Source: Turneriella sp942492915
GTDB lineage: Bacteria > Spirochaetota > Leptospiria > Turneriellales > Turneriellaceae
Length of the DNA: 64,000 nucleotides
Direction of reading: 5' to 3'
NCBI GenBank assembly: GCA_942492915.1
Contig: OW818662.1
Span: forward strand, 124,001-188,000
The stretch's first letter is position 1, and each line of letters begins with the position of its first letter. The notes beneath the pieces are model-generated. The model did not search any database, was not told the origin of the DNA, and was given only the letters and a program-made list of their open reading frames with translations. This document shows, piece after piece, positions 1-9,113 of this stretch. The translations under genes and the position numbers were made by a program.

Positions 1-824
1 TGTTTGCACCCTACAAAGGCCAATGGTTCTTACAGGTAGACGCGACTGAGCAACGCTCTGCTTACACGGCCACTGTACCCGCGCAAAGCTATTCCGGATT
101 CTCTGTAGCTGAAAGCAAATCACGTACCGAATATACTGACATTCGGGTGATGGGCCAGGCTGCATACGGTATCCATGACAGACTGGCCTTGGGCATTAGA
201 ACCCGGTTTCTGGCCGATCGCCAGACACAGACAACTTCAACAGGCATATTCACATCGGGTACTTCAACCCTACCGACCCAACCCGGAATGTATAGTCCCG
301 AGTTTATCTTGCAGGGGCGCCTTCTAGGTATCAATCGTGACGAATGGCATGTGAATGTTATTGGCATCTACAGCCCAGGCAAGATTGGTGGTCAGTCTGG
401 TTCGCAATCCGATTTTCAGGCCGGTCTAATGGTAGGCCGAAACGCGGGTGTTTTAACGTTCGGCCTGGTGGGGTTTGCCATTTGGTCGCCCGAGTCGACT
501 TCGGGTGGAGTTAAGGTTCGTAGCCGAACTGCCTTAAGCGGTGAAATGGTCTTACAGATGCATCTTTCACCTTTCTTTTTCAATCTGCTTGGCGGTGCGT
601 TTCAATACGTTGATCCAAGCTCGGCGAATGACGCGATGTCTGGCAAAGTGCGGCTAGTCTGTGCGTTGGAAATTGGCGCAGAGATACAGCAGAATGTATT
701 TGCGAAAGTTGGCTATGGCTGGCTGTTGCCGGTTAGCGCTGACCAGAATGCCAATGGCCTCCGGATGACTTTTCAAGATCACGGCGGGCCGGCCGCAAAT
801 CTGACAATCGGCGCGCGCTTCTAA
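1..824 (+). CDS. Outer-membrane beta-barrel-like protein, 3' part
   Basis: The frame is already open at base 3, so the true start lies upstream of the window; 273 residues are visible before the TAA. The sequence alternates short hydrophobic stretches with polar Gly/Ser/Asn-rich turns and ends in an aromatic residue (IGARF), the pattern of an outer-membrane barrel. An internal ATG at 147 could be taken as a start, but the coding pattern continues unbroken upstream (for example YKGQWFLQVDA), so it is more likely internal. I do not recognise the family; a porin or transport barrel is possible but substrate is unknown. Confidence 0.6.
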   Translation, partial: FAPYKGQWFLQVDATEQRSAYTATVPAQSYSGFSVAESKSRTEYTDIRVMGQAAYGIHDRLALGIRTRFLADRQTQTTSTGIFTSGTSTLPTQPGMYSPEFILQGRLLGINRDEWHVNVIGIYSPGKIGGQSGSQSDFQAGLMVGRNAGVLTFGLVGFAIWSPESTSGGVKVRSRTALSGEMVLQMHLSPFFFNLLGGAFQYVDPSSANDAMSGKVRLVCALEIGAEIQQNVFAKVGYGWLLPVSADQNANGLRMTFQDHGGPAANLTIGARF

Positions 825-880
825 CTCGCTTTAACCTTCAAATCAATAGACGCCCTCTCTCTGCAAAAAAATCTCGCTCC

Positions 881-3571
881 ATGACCAATCCCTCATGGGC
901 CGATAAGCTCGGCACCCGCAAAAAGCTCTCTACCGCCGCAGGCGAGGTGGCATACTATTCGCTTCCCGAACTCGCCAAAAAATACCCGAACATCAACCGC
1001 CTTCCTTATAGCATACGCATTCTGCTCGAAGCGGCGCTGCGCCAGGAAGACGGATTTATCATTGATGAAAACCACATCAAAACAATTGCAGAGTATAACC
1101 CTAAGTCGGTGAAAGAAGAAGAGATTCCGTTCAAGCCAGCGCGCGTTGTTATGCAGGATTTTACAGGTGTGCCAGGCGTCGTCGACCTCGCGGCGATGCG
1201 CGATGCGATGACCGAACTCAAGATCGACCCGAAGAAGATTAACCCCGTGCTGCCGGTCGACCTCGTGATCGACCACTCGGTGCAGGTCGATTTCGCAGGT
1301 GCTGCCGATTCGCTCGACAAGAACAACAAACTCGAATTCGAGCGCAACGGCGAGCGCTATGAATTTCTGCGCTGGGGCTCGGGCGCGTTTTCGAATTTTC
1401 AGGTGGTGCCACCCGCTACCGGTATCGTGCATCAGGTGAACCTCGAGTACCTCGCGAAGGTCGTACAGACGCGTACGCACAACGGCGAGCTCGTCGCATA
1501 CCCCGACTCGCTCGTGGGCACAGACTCGCACACCACCATGATCAACGGTCTCGGTGTTTTGGGCTGGGGCGTCGGCGGTATCGAAGCCGAAGCCGTCATG
1601 CTCGAGCAGCCGATCTATATGCTGATTCCCGAAGTGGTCGGTTTCAAACTCACCGGCAAGCTGCCTGAAGGTACAACCGCCACCGACCTTGTTTTGACTG
1701 TTACCCAGATGCTGCGCAAGCACGGTGTCGTCGGTAAGTTTGTCGAATTCTACGGCGAAGGTCTCTCGCAGATGAGCCTCGCCGACCGTGCGACCATCGC
1801 GAACATGGCGCCCGAGTACGGCGCGACGATGGGCTTTTTCCCGATCGACGACGAAACCATTCGTTACATGAAGCTGACAGGCCGCGACGAGAAACTCACC
1901 GACCTCGTCGAAAAGTACGCGAAGGCGCAGAATTTGTTTCTGACGAAAGATGCGCCAACGCCTGAGTTCTCATCGACGCTCGAACTCGACATGGGTAAAG
2001 TTGTGCCATCGATTGCCGGCCCCAAGCGCCCGCAAGACCGCATTGAACTCAAAAATGCAAAAGCAGCGTACCGCACTGCGATGGCCGACGTGTTCAAAGA
2101 CGCTCCCGATAAAAAGGTGGATGTATCTCTGCGCGGCAAAACGGAACAGCTGGGCAACGGTTCACTCGTGATTGCTGCGATCACTTCATGCACGAACACC
2201 TCTAACCCTTCAGTGCTGATTGCGGCAGGCCTCGTGGCAGAAAAAGCCGCGAAGGCAGGGCTCAAAGTTCCGGCAACGCTTAAATCCTCACTTGCACCTG
2301 GCTCGCGCGTGGTGACCAAATACCTAGAAGCGGCGGGTCTGCAAAAGTCGCTCGATGCAATCGGTTTTAATACCGTGGGCTACGGTTGCACAACCTGCAT
2401 CGGCAACTCGGGCCCAATCGAGGCCGTGCTCTCAGAAGCGATTAACAAAAACAACCTGACCGTCGGGGCGGTGCTTTCGGGTAACCGCAACTTCGAAGGC
2501 CGTATTCATGCGGATGTCAAGGCGAACTACCTCGCATCGCCGCCGCTGGTCGTGGCGTACGCGCTCGCCGGCACGATGGATATTGATTTTGAAACCGACA
2601 AGATCCAAGGCAAGGTCAGTTTGAAAGAAATCTGGCCGACGCAGAAAGAGGTGAACGATGCGCTCGCGAAAGCGGTGACGTCTGACCTCTTCAAAAAAGA
2701 ATACGGGAACGTGTTCAAGGCCAACGAGATGTGGAACAACATCAAAGTCGGCGCCGGCAACACCTACGCGTGGGATGCAAAATCGACGTACATCGCGAAG
2801 CCAAACTATTTTGAAAATTTCTCTCTCAGCGAACCGGGTATTCCGGTGCTGAAAGACATCAGCTGCCTTGCGATCTTCGGTGATTCGGTGACAACCGACC
2901 ACATTTCACCCGCCGGTAACATCAAGAAAGATTCACCTGCAGGCCGTTATCTGACCGGCCGCGGCGTTGAAGTTGCTGACTTCAATACATACGGCGCGCG
3001 CCGGGGTAACCATGAAGTGATGGTGCGTGGCACGTTTGCCAATACGCGCATCAAGAACCTCATGTTGGCAGGCCCCGACGGCGTTGCACCCGAAGGTGGC
3101 AATACCGTGCACATTCCGTCGGGTGAAAAGATGAGTATTTTCGACGCGGCCATGAAATACATGGAAGCAAAAACTCCCCTGATCGTGCTCGCGGGCAAAG
3201 AGTACGGCACGGGTTCATCACGCGACTGGGCGGCAAAAGGCCCCGCGCTGCAAGGCATCAAGGTTGTGATTGCAGAAAGTTTCGAGCGCATTCACCGTTC
3301 AAACCTGATCGGCATGGGCATTCTGCCACTACAGTTCAAGAACGGCGAGAACGCACAGTCGCTCGGTCTCGACGGTTCAGAAATCTTCAATGTTGAAGGC
3401 TACGACAATAACCTGAAACCGCGCACTGATATCAAAGTGACTGCGAAAAAGAAAGACGGCTCAGTGGTGGCGTTTACTACCATGAACCGTGTCGATACCC
3501 CGGTTGAGGTCGTGTACCTCAAGAACGGCGGTATTCTGCACACGGTTCTGAGAAAGCTGGGCGCCAACTAG
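881..3571 (+). CDS. acnA: Aconitate hydratase A
   Basis: 896-residue aconitase, which interconverts citrate and isocitrate in the TCA cycle in the cytoplasm. The length and layout match the AcnA/IRP1 type, with the swivel domain at the C-terminus. The [4Fe-4S] ligands are visible as Cys437 in SCTNTSNP and Cys503/Cys506 in GCTTCIGNSG, almost the same positions as in the E. coli enzyme. The motif DSHTTMINGLGVLGWGVGG and the C-terminal GSSRDWAAKG are also present. It stands alone, converging on the downstream minus-strand gene across a strong inverted repeat. Isocitrate dehydrogenase lies about 28 kb away in the window, so the TCA genes are not clustered. Confidence 0.97.
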   Translation: MTNPSWADKLGTRKKLSTAAGEVAYYSLPELAKKYPNINRLPYSIRILLEAALRQEDGFIIDENHIKTIAEYNPKSVKEEEIPFKPARVVMQDFTGVPGVVDLAAMRDAMTELKIDPKKINPVLPVDLVIDHSVQVDFAGAADSLDKNNKLEFERNGERYEFLRWGSGAFSNFQVVPPATGIVHQVNLEYLAKVVQTRTHNGELVAYPDSLVGTDSHTTMINGLGVLGWGVGGIEAEAVMLEQPIYMLIPEVVGFKLTGKLPEGTTATDLVLTVTQMLRKHGVVGKFVEFYGEGLSQMSLADRATIANMAPEYGATMGFFPIDDETIRYMKLTGRDEKLTDLVEKYAKAQNLFLTKDAPTPEFSSTLELDMGKVVPSIAGPKRPQDRIELKNAKAAYRTAMADVFKDAPDKKVDVSLRGKTEQLGNGSLVIAAITSCTNTSNPSVLIAAGLVAEKAAKAGLKVPATLKSSLAPGSRVVTKYLEAAGLQKSLDAIGFNTVGYGCTTCIGNSGPIEAVLSEAINKNNLTVGAVLSGNRNFEGRIHADVKANYLASPPLVVAYALAGTMDIDFETDKIQGKVSLKEIWPTQKEVNDALAKAVTSDLFKKEYGNVFKANEMWNNIKVGAGNTYAWDAKSTYIAKPNYFENFSLSEPGIPVLKDISCLAIFGDSVTTDHISPAGNIKKDSPAGRYLTGRGVEVADFNTYGARRGNHEVMVRGTFANTRIKNLMLAGPDGVAPEGGNTVHIPSGEKMSIFDAAMKYMEAKTPLIVLAGKEYGTGSSRDWAAKGPALQGIKVVIAESFERIHRSNLIGMGILPLQFKNGENAQSLGLDGSEIFNVEGYDNNLKPRTDIKVTAKKKDGSVVAFTTMNRVDTPVEVVYLKNGGILHTVLRKLGAN

Positions 3572-3573
3572 AA

Positions 3574-3608
3574 TTTGAAATTGGTGCCCGCAGGGCACCT
3601 ATTTCAAA
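3574..3608. terminator. Bidirectional hairpin between acnA and the voltage-sensor gene
   Basis: TTTGAAAT (3574-3581) pairs with ATTTCAAA (3601-3608) and GGTGCCC (3583-3589) with GGGCACC (3593-3599), with one T-T mismatch and loop GCA. It lies between convergent genes, and the right arm contains the stop codon of the minus-strand gene. The A/T outer arm would supply a U-rich tail in either direction. Confidence 0.75.
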
Positions 3609-4813
3609 AAATCATCCATCGACAGGCCGCCGGTTTCGGTGGTCTCGCCTGCCGATTTGTTCTTCATTTTTTCAGGCAGTAGAATTTCATTATAGCTTCT
3701 TGCCAGCTGAAAGATTTCGTCGCTCGCGAAATCCTCACGAATGCTGACTTCAAGATTGAAGTTATTGTCGGTAACACCCTTCTGCATCACGTGCACCACA
3801 TCGGTGACATTCTGCACAAGATGGCGGCTGTAAACGAACATGAAAGACAGCAGAATGGCGCAGATACCAAAGAAAACCATGATATTGACACGCGCTTTTT
3901 CTTTTTGAATGGGCCAGGTGTTCACAAAGATCAGCACATCGCCGTGTGTGACCACATGCACGTGACCATCACCGTGAAACTTGTCTGCCGTTGCCCGCGA
4001 ATCGTCGTACCTAAAATGGGTTTGCAGGTATTCGGCGGTAAAGTTTGAGAGCAGCAGCGAGTTCTGAAAATAGACTTGCGCGATACCCGACTGACTCGAA
4101 TCGATATTGAGCATGAGGTTTGAGAGCATGTCGCGCGCTTTGTTCTGTTTCGCTTCGGGCGTTCCCACCGACTCATTGGCAACAGCCTGAATATTCGTCG
4201 CGAGATTCTTATAGAAGGCATCGTTCTGGCGCTCGATATCGTGGAATCCCATGGTGCCTGTGAAGGCCATGAAGCTATAGACGACGATAAATGAAATCGT
4301 TGCAATGGTCGAGATCACGGCTATATGTCGGTTGGCCATCTGCGAATCGGTGTTCTGTATTTTGCCCATGATTTTGAGCAGCCTGAGCAGGCGCAAGATG
4401 CGGCTCACTCGCACCGCTTTCACAATCTTTATGCTGCTCATGAAACCCAAACCGGCGCCATGCCCGAAAAGATCAGGATTTAACATGAGAAGAACTTCAG
4501 GGCCGCTCGACAGCAGCATCAGAGGTACGGACGAGATGAGGTCGATCCATCCCCGTTGGTGAACCATATAATGGCGTGCCGCATTGTGGCGTCTCGTCAC
4601 TATCAACCGCGCCGCAAACTCGATTGTAAACAGAAGGTCTGTGGCGAATGAGGCAACGAGTATCGAATTGCGCGCGCTGACAGTAAATTCGTAAACAGTC
4701 GCGAATTCATCGAGTACTGTGATGACGAGGGCGAAGATGATCGCACCGATGATAAAATTCTCGACAAATGACCCGAGAAAATTGGCTTCGTGGTAGTTCT
4801 TCTTGTTTTCCAT
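3599..4813 (-). CDS. Voltage-sensor domain protein with extracytoplasmic loop and HAMP, no pore seen
   Basis: 404-residue membrane protein. S1 is about 19-41, S2 48-72 with FTIEFAARL, S3 89-104 with WIDLISSVP, and S4 127-151 with basic residues at 129, 132, 135, 138, 141, 144 and 147, exactly every third residue. These are the hallmarks of a voltage-gated cation channel sensor (ion-transport family). The rest is not channel-like: a fifth helix (164-186) is followed by about 120 polar, mostly helical extracytoplasmic residues, a sixth helix (308-329) and a HAMP-like segment (330-382) containing DEIFQLARSYNEIL. I see no selectivity filter such as TVGYG and no output domain after HAMP. It starts 6 bp after the 307-residue gene and is probably co-transcribed with it. 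Inference: a membrane-potential sensor or chimeric receptor rather than an ion channel. Confidence 0.7.
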   Translation of the reverse strand: MENKKNYHEANFLGSFVENFIIGAIIFALVITVLDEFATVYEFTVSARNSILVASFATDLLFTIEFAARLIVTRRHNAARHYMVHQRGWIDLISSVPLMLLSSGPEVLLMLNPDLFGHGAGLGFMSSIKIVKAVRVSRILRLLRLLKIMGKIQNTDSQMANRHIAVISTIATISFIVVYSFMAFTGTMGFHDIERQNDAFYKNLATNIQAVANESVGTPEAKQNKARDMLSNLMLNIDSSQSGIAQVYFQNSLLLSNFTAEYLQTHFRYDDSRATADKFHGDGHVHVVTHGDVLIFVNTWPIQKEKARVNIMVFFGICAILLSFMFVYSRHLVQNVTDVVHVMQKGVTDNNFNLEVSIREDFASDEIFQLARSYNEILLPEKMKNKSAGETTETGGLSMDDFLK

Positions 4814-4819
4814 CTTTCC

Positions 4820-5743
4820 TCAGGCTTTCATGGTGAACGCCATGCGATTAAACTCTTCAAGCATGCGCTTGTCGAAACCCAAAAAGGCGGCATTTCGCAT
4901 TTGAACTGAGAACCACGATTTATCGGGAGTCTCTGAACCTTTTTCGGCTTTCTGGCCCTTGCGAAAATCTTTGGCGCGCGCAAAGAGGATAGCCAGAAAT
5001 TTACCCATCGGCGTCGCTGCAGATTCTGAAGCCGCAATCGGCGCTTTCATTGCCGCCCCGAGCAGATCTGCATTGATCTCGGGAGCGATGGATCTTACGA
5101 GTGCTATAACTTTGTCGAGATGCATCTTCTGCTGGGCTGGTTTGTCTTTTAAGTCAAAGGCGTTCACCGGCTGTGGGCCCGCCTGGGGAATCGCAATTCG
5201 AATCGCCGCGGCAGGAACGACCGCCGCGCACAGCTTGGTATATTCGGCCATGTTTTGTACGTCAAGATTCAGTTTTTGCACACGAAAGAGTTCATTGTAG
5301 ATGTAGCCCTTTTCCTGAAAGGCAGCGCTGACGTAGCGATCGATGTAGTGCTCATCGAGCAAGATGCAATAATGGTCGATCATTTGCCGTGCCTCTTTGT
5401 GCGAGGCTATTTTCTCATAGAGCAGCAGCGTGTTTGCAAGCACCACTTCGCCGCTACCGATGCCGAGGCTGTCAGGTAGCGTAGGTACATCGACGGCACC
5501 GGGAACCACCTGTTTCGCCTTGTCGACGATCGATTGTGAAATGAATGTGCGAATGTCGGCGATTAGTTTTTCTGTTGCCTTATCGCCTGCAAGACCCGGG
5601 TAGAACTTCTGGCTGGCAATTACCGCAGACATCTGCTGCTTGTTCTGCTCGACGAAGTTGCTGATCTGGCTTTCGATCATGCTGATCGGCTGACCGTTGA
5701 AATTCGGGTTTGATATCAGCTTCAGAATGAAATCGGAAATCAT
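4820..5743 (-). CDS. Helical cytoplasmic protein of unknown function
   Basis: 307 residues, no signal peptide and no clear membrane helix. It is rich in Ala, Gln and Lys helices and I recognise no domain. It begins at an ATG 25 bp after the ridA stop and ends 6 bp before the start of the voltage-sensor/HAMP gene, so ridA, this gene and the sensor probably form one transcript. Since the sensor lacks its own output domain, this protein is a candidate cytoplasmic partner, but that rests on position only. Confidence 0.6.
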   Translation of the reverse strand: MISDFILKLISNPNFNGQPISMIESQISNFVEQNKQQMSAVIASQKFYPGLAGDKATEKLIADIRTFISQSIVDKAKQVVPGAVDVPTLPDSLGIGSGEVVLANTLLLYEKIASHKEARQMIDHYCILLDEHYIDRYVSAAFQEKGYIYNELFRVQKLNLDVQNMAEYTKLCAAVVPAAAIRIAIPQAGPQPVNAFDLKDKPAQQKMHLDKVIALVRSIAPEINADLLGAAMKAPIAASESAATPMGKFLAILFARAKDFRKGQKAEKGSETPDKSWFSVQMRNAAFLGFDKRMLEEFNRMAFTMKA

Positions 5744-5768
5744 ATTCTATTATCGTCCGCAGTCTTTG

Positions 5769-6146
5769 CTATTTCAAATACAATATCGCTTCAATCTCAA
5801 CGGCCGCCCCGCGTGGCAGAGCAGAGACTTGCACCGTTGAACGGGCTGGTTTGTGGGCACCAAACCACCTCGCGTAGATTTCATTGACAGTCTGAAAATG
5901 AGCAAGGTCGGTCAAGAAGACCGTGCATTTGACTATCTTGTCCAGCGAGCCACCGGCTGCCGCGCAAACGGCCTGAATATTCTGAAAAACCTGTTCGGTT
6001 TGTTCTGCGACCTGTTCTGACACCAATAAGCCTGTCGCCGGTACGAGAGGAATCTGGCCTGAAAGATAGAGAAAATCACCTGCCTGCACGGCTTGAGCGT
6101 AGGGCCCGACCGCCGCAGGTGCCTTGTCTGTCTTAATTGTTCTCAT
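5769..6146 (-). CDS. ridA: RidA family enamine/imine deaminase
   Basis: 125 residues, the normal size for the RidA/YjgF/YER057c/UK114 family, which hydrolyses reactive enamine/imine intermediates such as 2-aminoacrylate made by PLP enzymes and forms trimers. The C-terminal signature PARSTVQVSALPRGAAVEIEA is present with the conserved substrate-binding Arg and Glu, as is the N-terminal VGPYAQAVQAGDFLYLSGQI region. It is divergent from the chemoreceptor gene (85 bp apart) and leads the minus-strand group that ends in the voltage-sensor protein. Confidence 0.93.
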   Translation of the reverse strand: MRTIKTDKAPAAVGPYAQAVQAGDFLYLSGQIPLVPATGLLVSEQVAEQTEQVFQNIQAVCAAAGGSLDKIVKCTVFLTDLAHFQTVNEIYARWFGAHKPARSTVQVSALPRGAAVEIEAILYLK

Positions 6147-6231
6147 AGGTATATTCTCGTTTTGAGCCTGCCAAGGGCGGCGTCAATGAATTAAAAAGGT
6201 AAAATAAACACCCATTTGGGTCGAAAATGAA

Positions 6232-8253
6232 ATGATGAGGTCTTTACTCTCGAACTTACGGGTGCGCACCAAGATGTCCATTGCGGCAATCTTGCTTCTT
6301 GTGCCCTTACTTTATCTTTCAGTACAGTTTTTCCTCAAAACTTCAGAAGATATCCATTCGACGAAGCTCGAAGTTTCGGGTGTTCAGTTTATTGCCCCAC
6401 TGCAGCGAGCCACTGCATTGGTACAACACCGTCGGGCTTTGGTTGCGCAAGGGGCCGCTGCCGAGCTGGTAGCTCCATTCAAGTCAGATTCTGAAGAGCT
6501 GCGAAAAACAATTGAGGAAATTGATGTCTTGATTCAAAAAGAGAAACGAACGCTTGACCTTGATATCGTTTGGTCAGATCTCAAAGCGAAACTGACTTAT
6601 CTCGCCGATACAGAAATAAAAGCCGATCGTGCGCGCCATGTCGCCCTGCATAGCGACACGGTGCAGGCAATCATGGCTTTTCAGGCGCTGGTCGCCGAAA
6701 AGTCGACTCTCGATCTCGAGCCCGAAGCTGCGGGATATTACCTAAAAGAACTCTCTTCGCACATACTGATACCTCTCATCGAAACCACACAGCAGGGCCG
6801 GCTGAATGCTACAATGATTCTTGCACCCGGAATTCGTGACACCAAATCACTTGCGGTGGTCGAAGCAAACTATGGATTGTTTCTTTTTCATGCAGCTGAG
6901 CTTGAACGTAACCGTTGGCGCATCAACAACTACCTTGGGGCGCGAAAGGCAGTGTTCGACAAGTTGTTTGAGAACACGCTAAGAACCGTTGAAGCTTGGA
7001 AAAATCTGTTTGGGAAATCTGTGGCTGGCGGTTTTGACCGCAACGCAGCCGCCCGATTTGACGACGCCGCTATGGATTGCAGCAAGTCTGCGGCAGAACT
7101 TTACACGCAGACCATTTCTGAGCTCAAATCACGGCTCGAGACCCGCGCGCTGTCGCTGCGTATCAGGCAGCTGACGGTTCTGTTTCTTGCCTTGTTGGGT
7201 GCATTACTTTCAGCTCTGATTGGCTGGGTTATTCTCAAGCAAATATCACGTTCGCTCGATGAAGCGATGCAGATCTCTGAGAGCCTTGCCTCGGGCAATC
7301 TCGAATTTGAGATCAATGCTGATACGCACGATGAAATCGGGGCATTCATGAACTCCTTACAGATCATGGCCGAGCGCTTGCGCGGAGTTTTGCGTCAGGT
7401 GCACCAGGGCGCTTCAGAAATCGCTCTTGCGGCGCAGCAGGTTTCAAGCACCGCCGAGATGCTGAATAACGGAGCCATGGATCAGGCTGCGCACGTCGAA
7501 GAGACTGGTGCCGCGCTCGGCGAAATGGTCAATCTGATACAGAGTAATGCCGCGAACGCGGTGGAAACTGACAACACGGCGAATATGGCCGTGAAGAACA
7601 CGCAGATGGGTGCAGAGAATGTACTGCAGGCTGTCGAATCCATGAAAGTTATCTCTGAACGCATTCAGATTGTTCAGGAAATTGCAGCGCAAACCAACCT
7701 TTTGGCGCTCAATGCGACGATTGAAGCCGCGCGCGCGGGTGAGCACGGCCGCGGATTTGCCGTCGTCGCGACCGAAGTCGGTAAACTTGCTGAGACCAGT
7801 GGTCAGGCAGCGAAACAAATACAGGCCCTGTTACGGGACAGCTCGGCGATATCTGCGAGCGCGGCGTCGTCGTTGTCTCTTATTACCGAGAGCATGCAGA
7901 ATACTGCGCAGAAAGTTGTCGCGATCAGACACGCGTCCGAAGAACAGAATCAGGCGGCCCAGCAGATTAGCGAGACGATGGGGCGTCTGAACCAGACGAC
8001 CGAACAGACTGCCTCGGCTGCAGAAGAACTTGCAGCCACGGCCGAAGAAATGAGTTCGCAGACCGCGACGCTGCTCGAAGGATTAAAGTTCTTCAGATTC
8101 AGTAATGATTCTTCGTCGATTTCAAGTAATTATTCGGCGGCAAACGCGCTGAAGCAAGCAATGGCTGCAAGGTCATCCCGCACCGCGCAGAACGCGGCAG
8201 GTGGCGGTAGCGAACCGCTCGTTGTGCACTCGGGTTCATACGAGAAATTTTGA
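6232..8253 (+). CDS. Methyl-accepting chemotaxis protein
   Basis: 673-residue transmembrane chemoreceptor. TM1 is about 15-35, a periplasmic sensing domain of roughly 275 residues follows, TM2 is about 313-336 and HAMP 337-390. The signalling coiled coil has its hairpin tip around 482-515, with the conserved QTNLLALNATIEAARAGEHG and FAVVATEVGKLAE blocks. It should pass ligand information to CheA/CheW. The periplasmic domain is all-helical and I cannot name its ligand. Two ATGs in tandem (6232, 6235) make the start ambiguous by one codon, with no strong Shine-Dalgarno. The gene stands alone, away from the motA-motB pair at 40 kb. Confidence 0.95.
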   Translation: MMRSLLSNLRVRTKMSIAAILLLVPLLYLSVQFFLKTSEDIHSTKLEVSGVQFIAPLQRATALVQHRRALVAQGAAAELVAPFKSDSEELRKTIEEIDVLIQKEKRTLDLDIVWSDLKAKLTYLADTEIKADRARHVALHSDTVQAIMAFQALVAEKSTLDLEPEAAGYYLKELSSHILIPLIETTQQGRLNATMILAPGIRDTKSLAVVEANYGLFLFHAAELERNRWRINNYLGARKAVFDKLFENTLRTVEAWKNLFGKSVAGGFDRNAAARFDDAAMDCSKSAAELYTQTISELKSRLETRALSLRIRQLTVLFLALLGALLSALIGWVILKQISRSLDEAMQISESLASGNLEFEINADTHDEIGAFMNSLQIMAERLRGVLRQVHQGASEIALAAQQVSSTAEMLNNGAMDQAAHVEETGAALGEMVNLIQSNAANAVETDNTANMAVKNTQMGAENVLQAVESMKVISERIQIVQEIAAQTNLLALNATIEAARAGEHGRGFAVVATEVGKLAETSGQAAKQIQALLRDSSAISASAASSLSLITESMQNTAQKVVAIRHASEEQNQAAQQISETMGRLNQTTEQTASAAEELAATAEEMSSQTATLLEGLKFFRFSNDSSSISSNYSAANALKQAMAARSSRTAQNAAGGGSEPLVVHSGSYEKF

Positions 8254-8289
8254 GCTTCACCGCCTGCGCACGTTTCGCAGAGGTGTGGC

Positions 8290-9057
8290 ATGGGTCTGGA
8301 AATTGAACGACGCGAACGCGTGGCCGTCATAAAAATTAACCATAACGCAGCAAACACGCTGACTGCAGACAGTTTCGAAGGCATTCGCGACGCGCTGCGT
8401 GCGCTCGCGGGCAATGACGAGGTGAGGGTTGTTATATTCACCGGCAACGACTCAGGCTATTTTTCCAACGGCTTCGAACCGGCGCTGTTTCTCGGGAAGA
8501 CGTTCGAATACAATCACCAGGTATGCCGGCTGGTGAACGAGACTGCGCAATACTTCTTCTTTTTTGAGAAGCCCATCTTTGCATGCCTCAACGGGCATGC
8601 AATGGGGGCAGGAGCAGTCTTTGCTCTCTTCTCTGACTGGAGATTCATGGCTGAAAAATCAGCTCGCTTTGGGTTTCCCGAGGCGCTACTCGGTATGAAT
8701 TTTCCCGCTTTCGTGGCACGCTACATGCAAGACCTGATCGGCATTCAGAAAACCCGCGATATTCTTTTCGCCGGCAAGTCGCTCAAGGGGCCTGAGTCGC
8801 TCGAGATCGGGCTTGTTGATCAGGTCTTTCCTGAAGAAACGCTGCTCGCCGAAACGATCAAGTTCGCCGAGAAGCTGGCAAAAAGCCCGTTGCAAACGCT
8901 CACGGGCATGAAACGCGCGCGCACAGAACCATACAGAAAAATATTCACCGAGCTGACAGACAATGACGCGCATACACTCGCGACAATCATGACGAGCACT
9001 ATCACGCAAGAAGGGCTGAGGTCTATTGTTGAAAAGAGAAGACCGAAATTCGATTAG
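8290..9057 (+). CDS. Crotonase family enoyl-CoA hydratase/isomerase
   Basis: 255-residue crotonase-fold enzyme acting on acyl-CoA thioesters, probably in fatty acid oxidation. The oxyanion-hole region AMGAGAVF and the FGFPEALLGMNFP block are visible. Of the two catalytic Glu residues of hydratases, the one normally in GGGCEL is replaced (Phe in GAGAVFAL), while the one in FGFPEALLG is kept. Loss of the first with retention of the second is the pattern of delta3,delta2-enoyl-CoA isomerases, so isomerase is the more likely activity. The ATG follows a good AGAGGTG ribosome-binding site. Confidence 0.82.
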   Translation: MGLEIERRERVAVIKINHNAANTLTADSFEGIRDALRALAGNDEVRVVIFTGNDSGYFSNGFEPALFLGKTFEYNHQVCRLVNETAQYFFFFEKPIFACLNGHAMGAGAVFALFSDWRFMAEKSARFGFPEALLGMNFPAFVARYMQDLIGIQKTRDILFAGKSLKGPESLEIGLVDQVFPEETLLAETIKFAEKLAKSPLQTLTGMKRARTEPYRKIFTELTDNDAHTLATIMTSTITQEGLRSIVEKRRPKFD

Positions 9058-9065
9058 GGGGTATG

Positions 9066-9101
9066 GCATCGCCACGGACGCGGCAGCGACCGTAGCGATG
9101 C
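9066..9101 (+). terminator. Hairpin between crotonase and pfkA
   Basis: GCATCGC (9066-9072) pairs with GCGATGC (9095-9101), with an inner ACGG/CCGT extension, followed by an A-rich run rather than T. It could end the crotonase transcript only weakly or act as a processed leader structure for pfkA, whose ATG is 13 bp further on. Confidence 0.4.
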
Positions 9102-9113
9102 GAAAAAAGCGGC

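Noticed and set aside
893..1723. Long antisense ORFs in acnA and in other genes
   Set aside because: They lack any family likeness, lie opposite strongly coding genes and follow from codon bias in GC-moderate DNA.
3599..4813. Annotation of the S1-S4 protein as a potassium channel
   Set aside because: No selectivity filter is seen between the last two helices; the loop is about 120 polar residues and is followed by HAMP.
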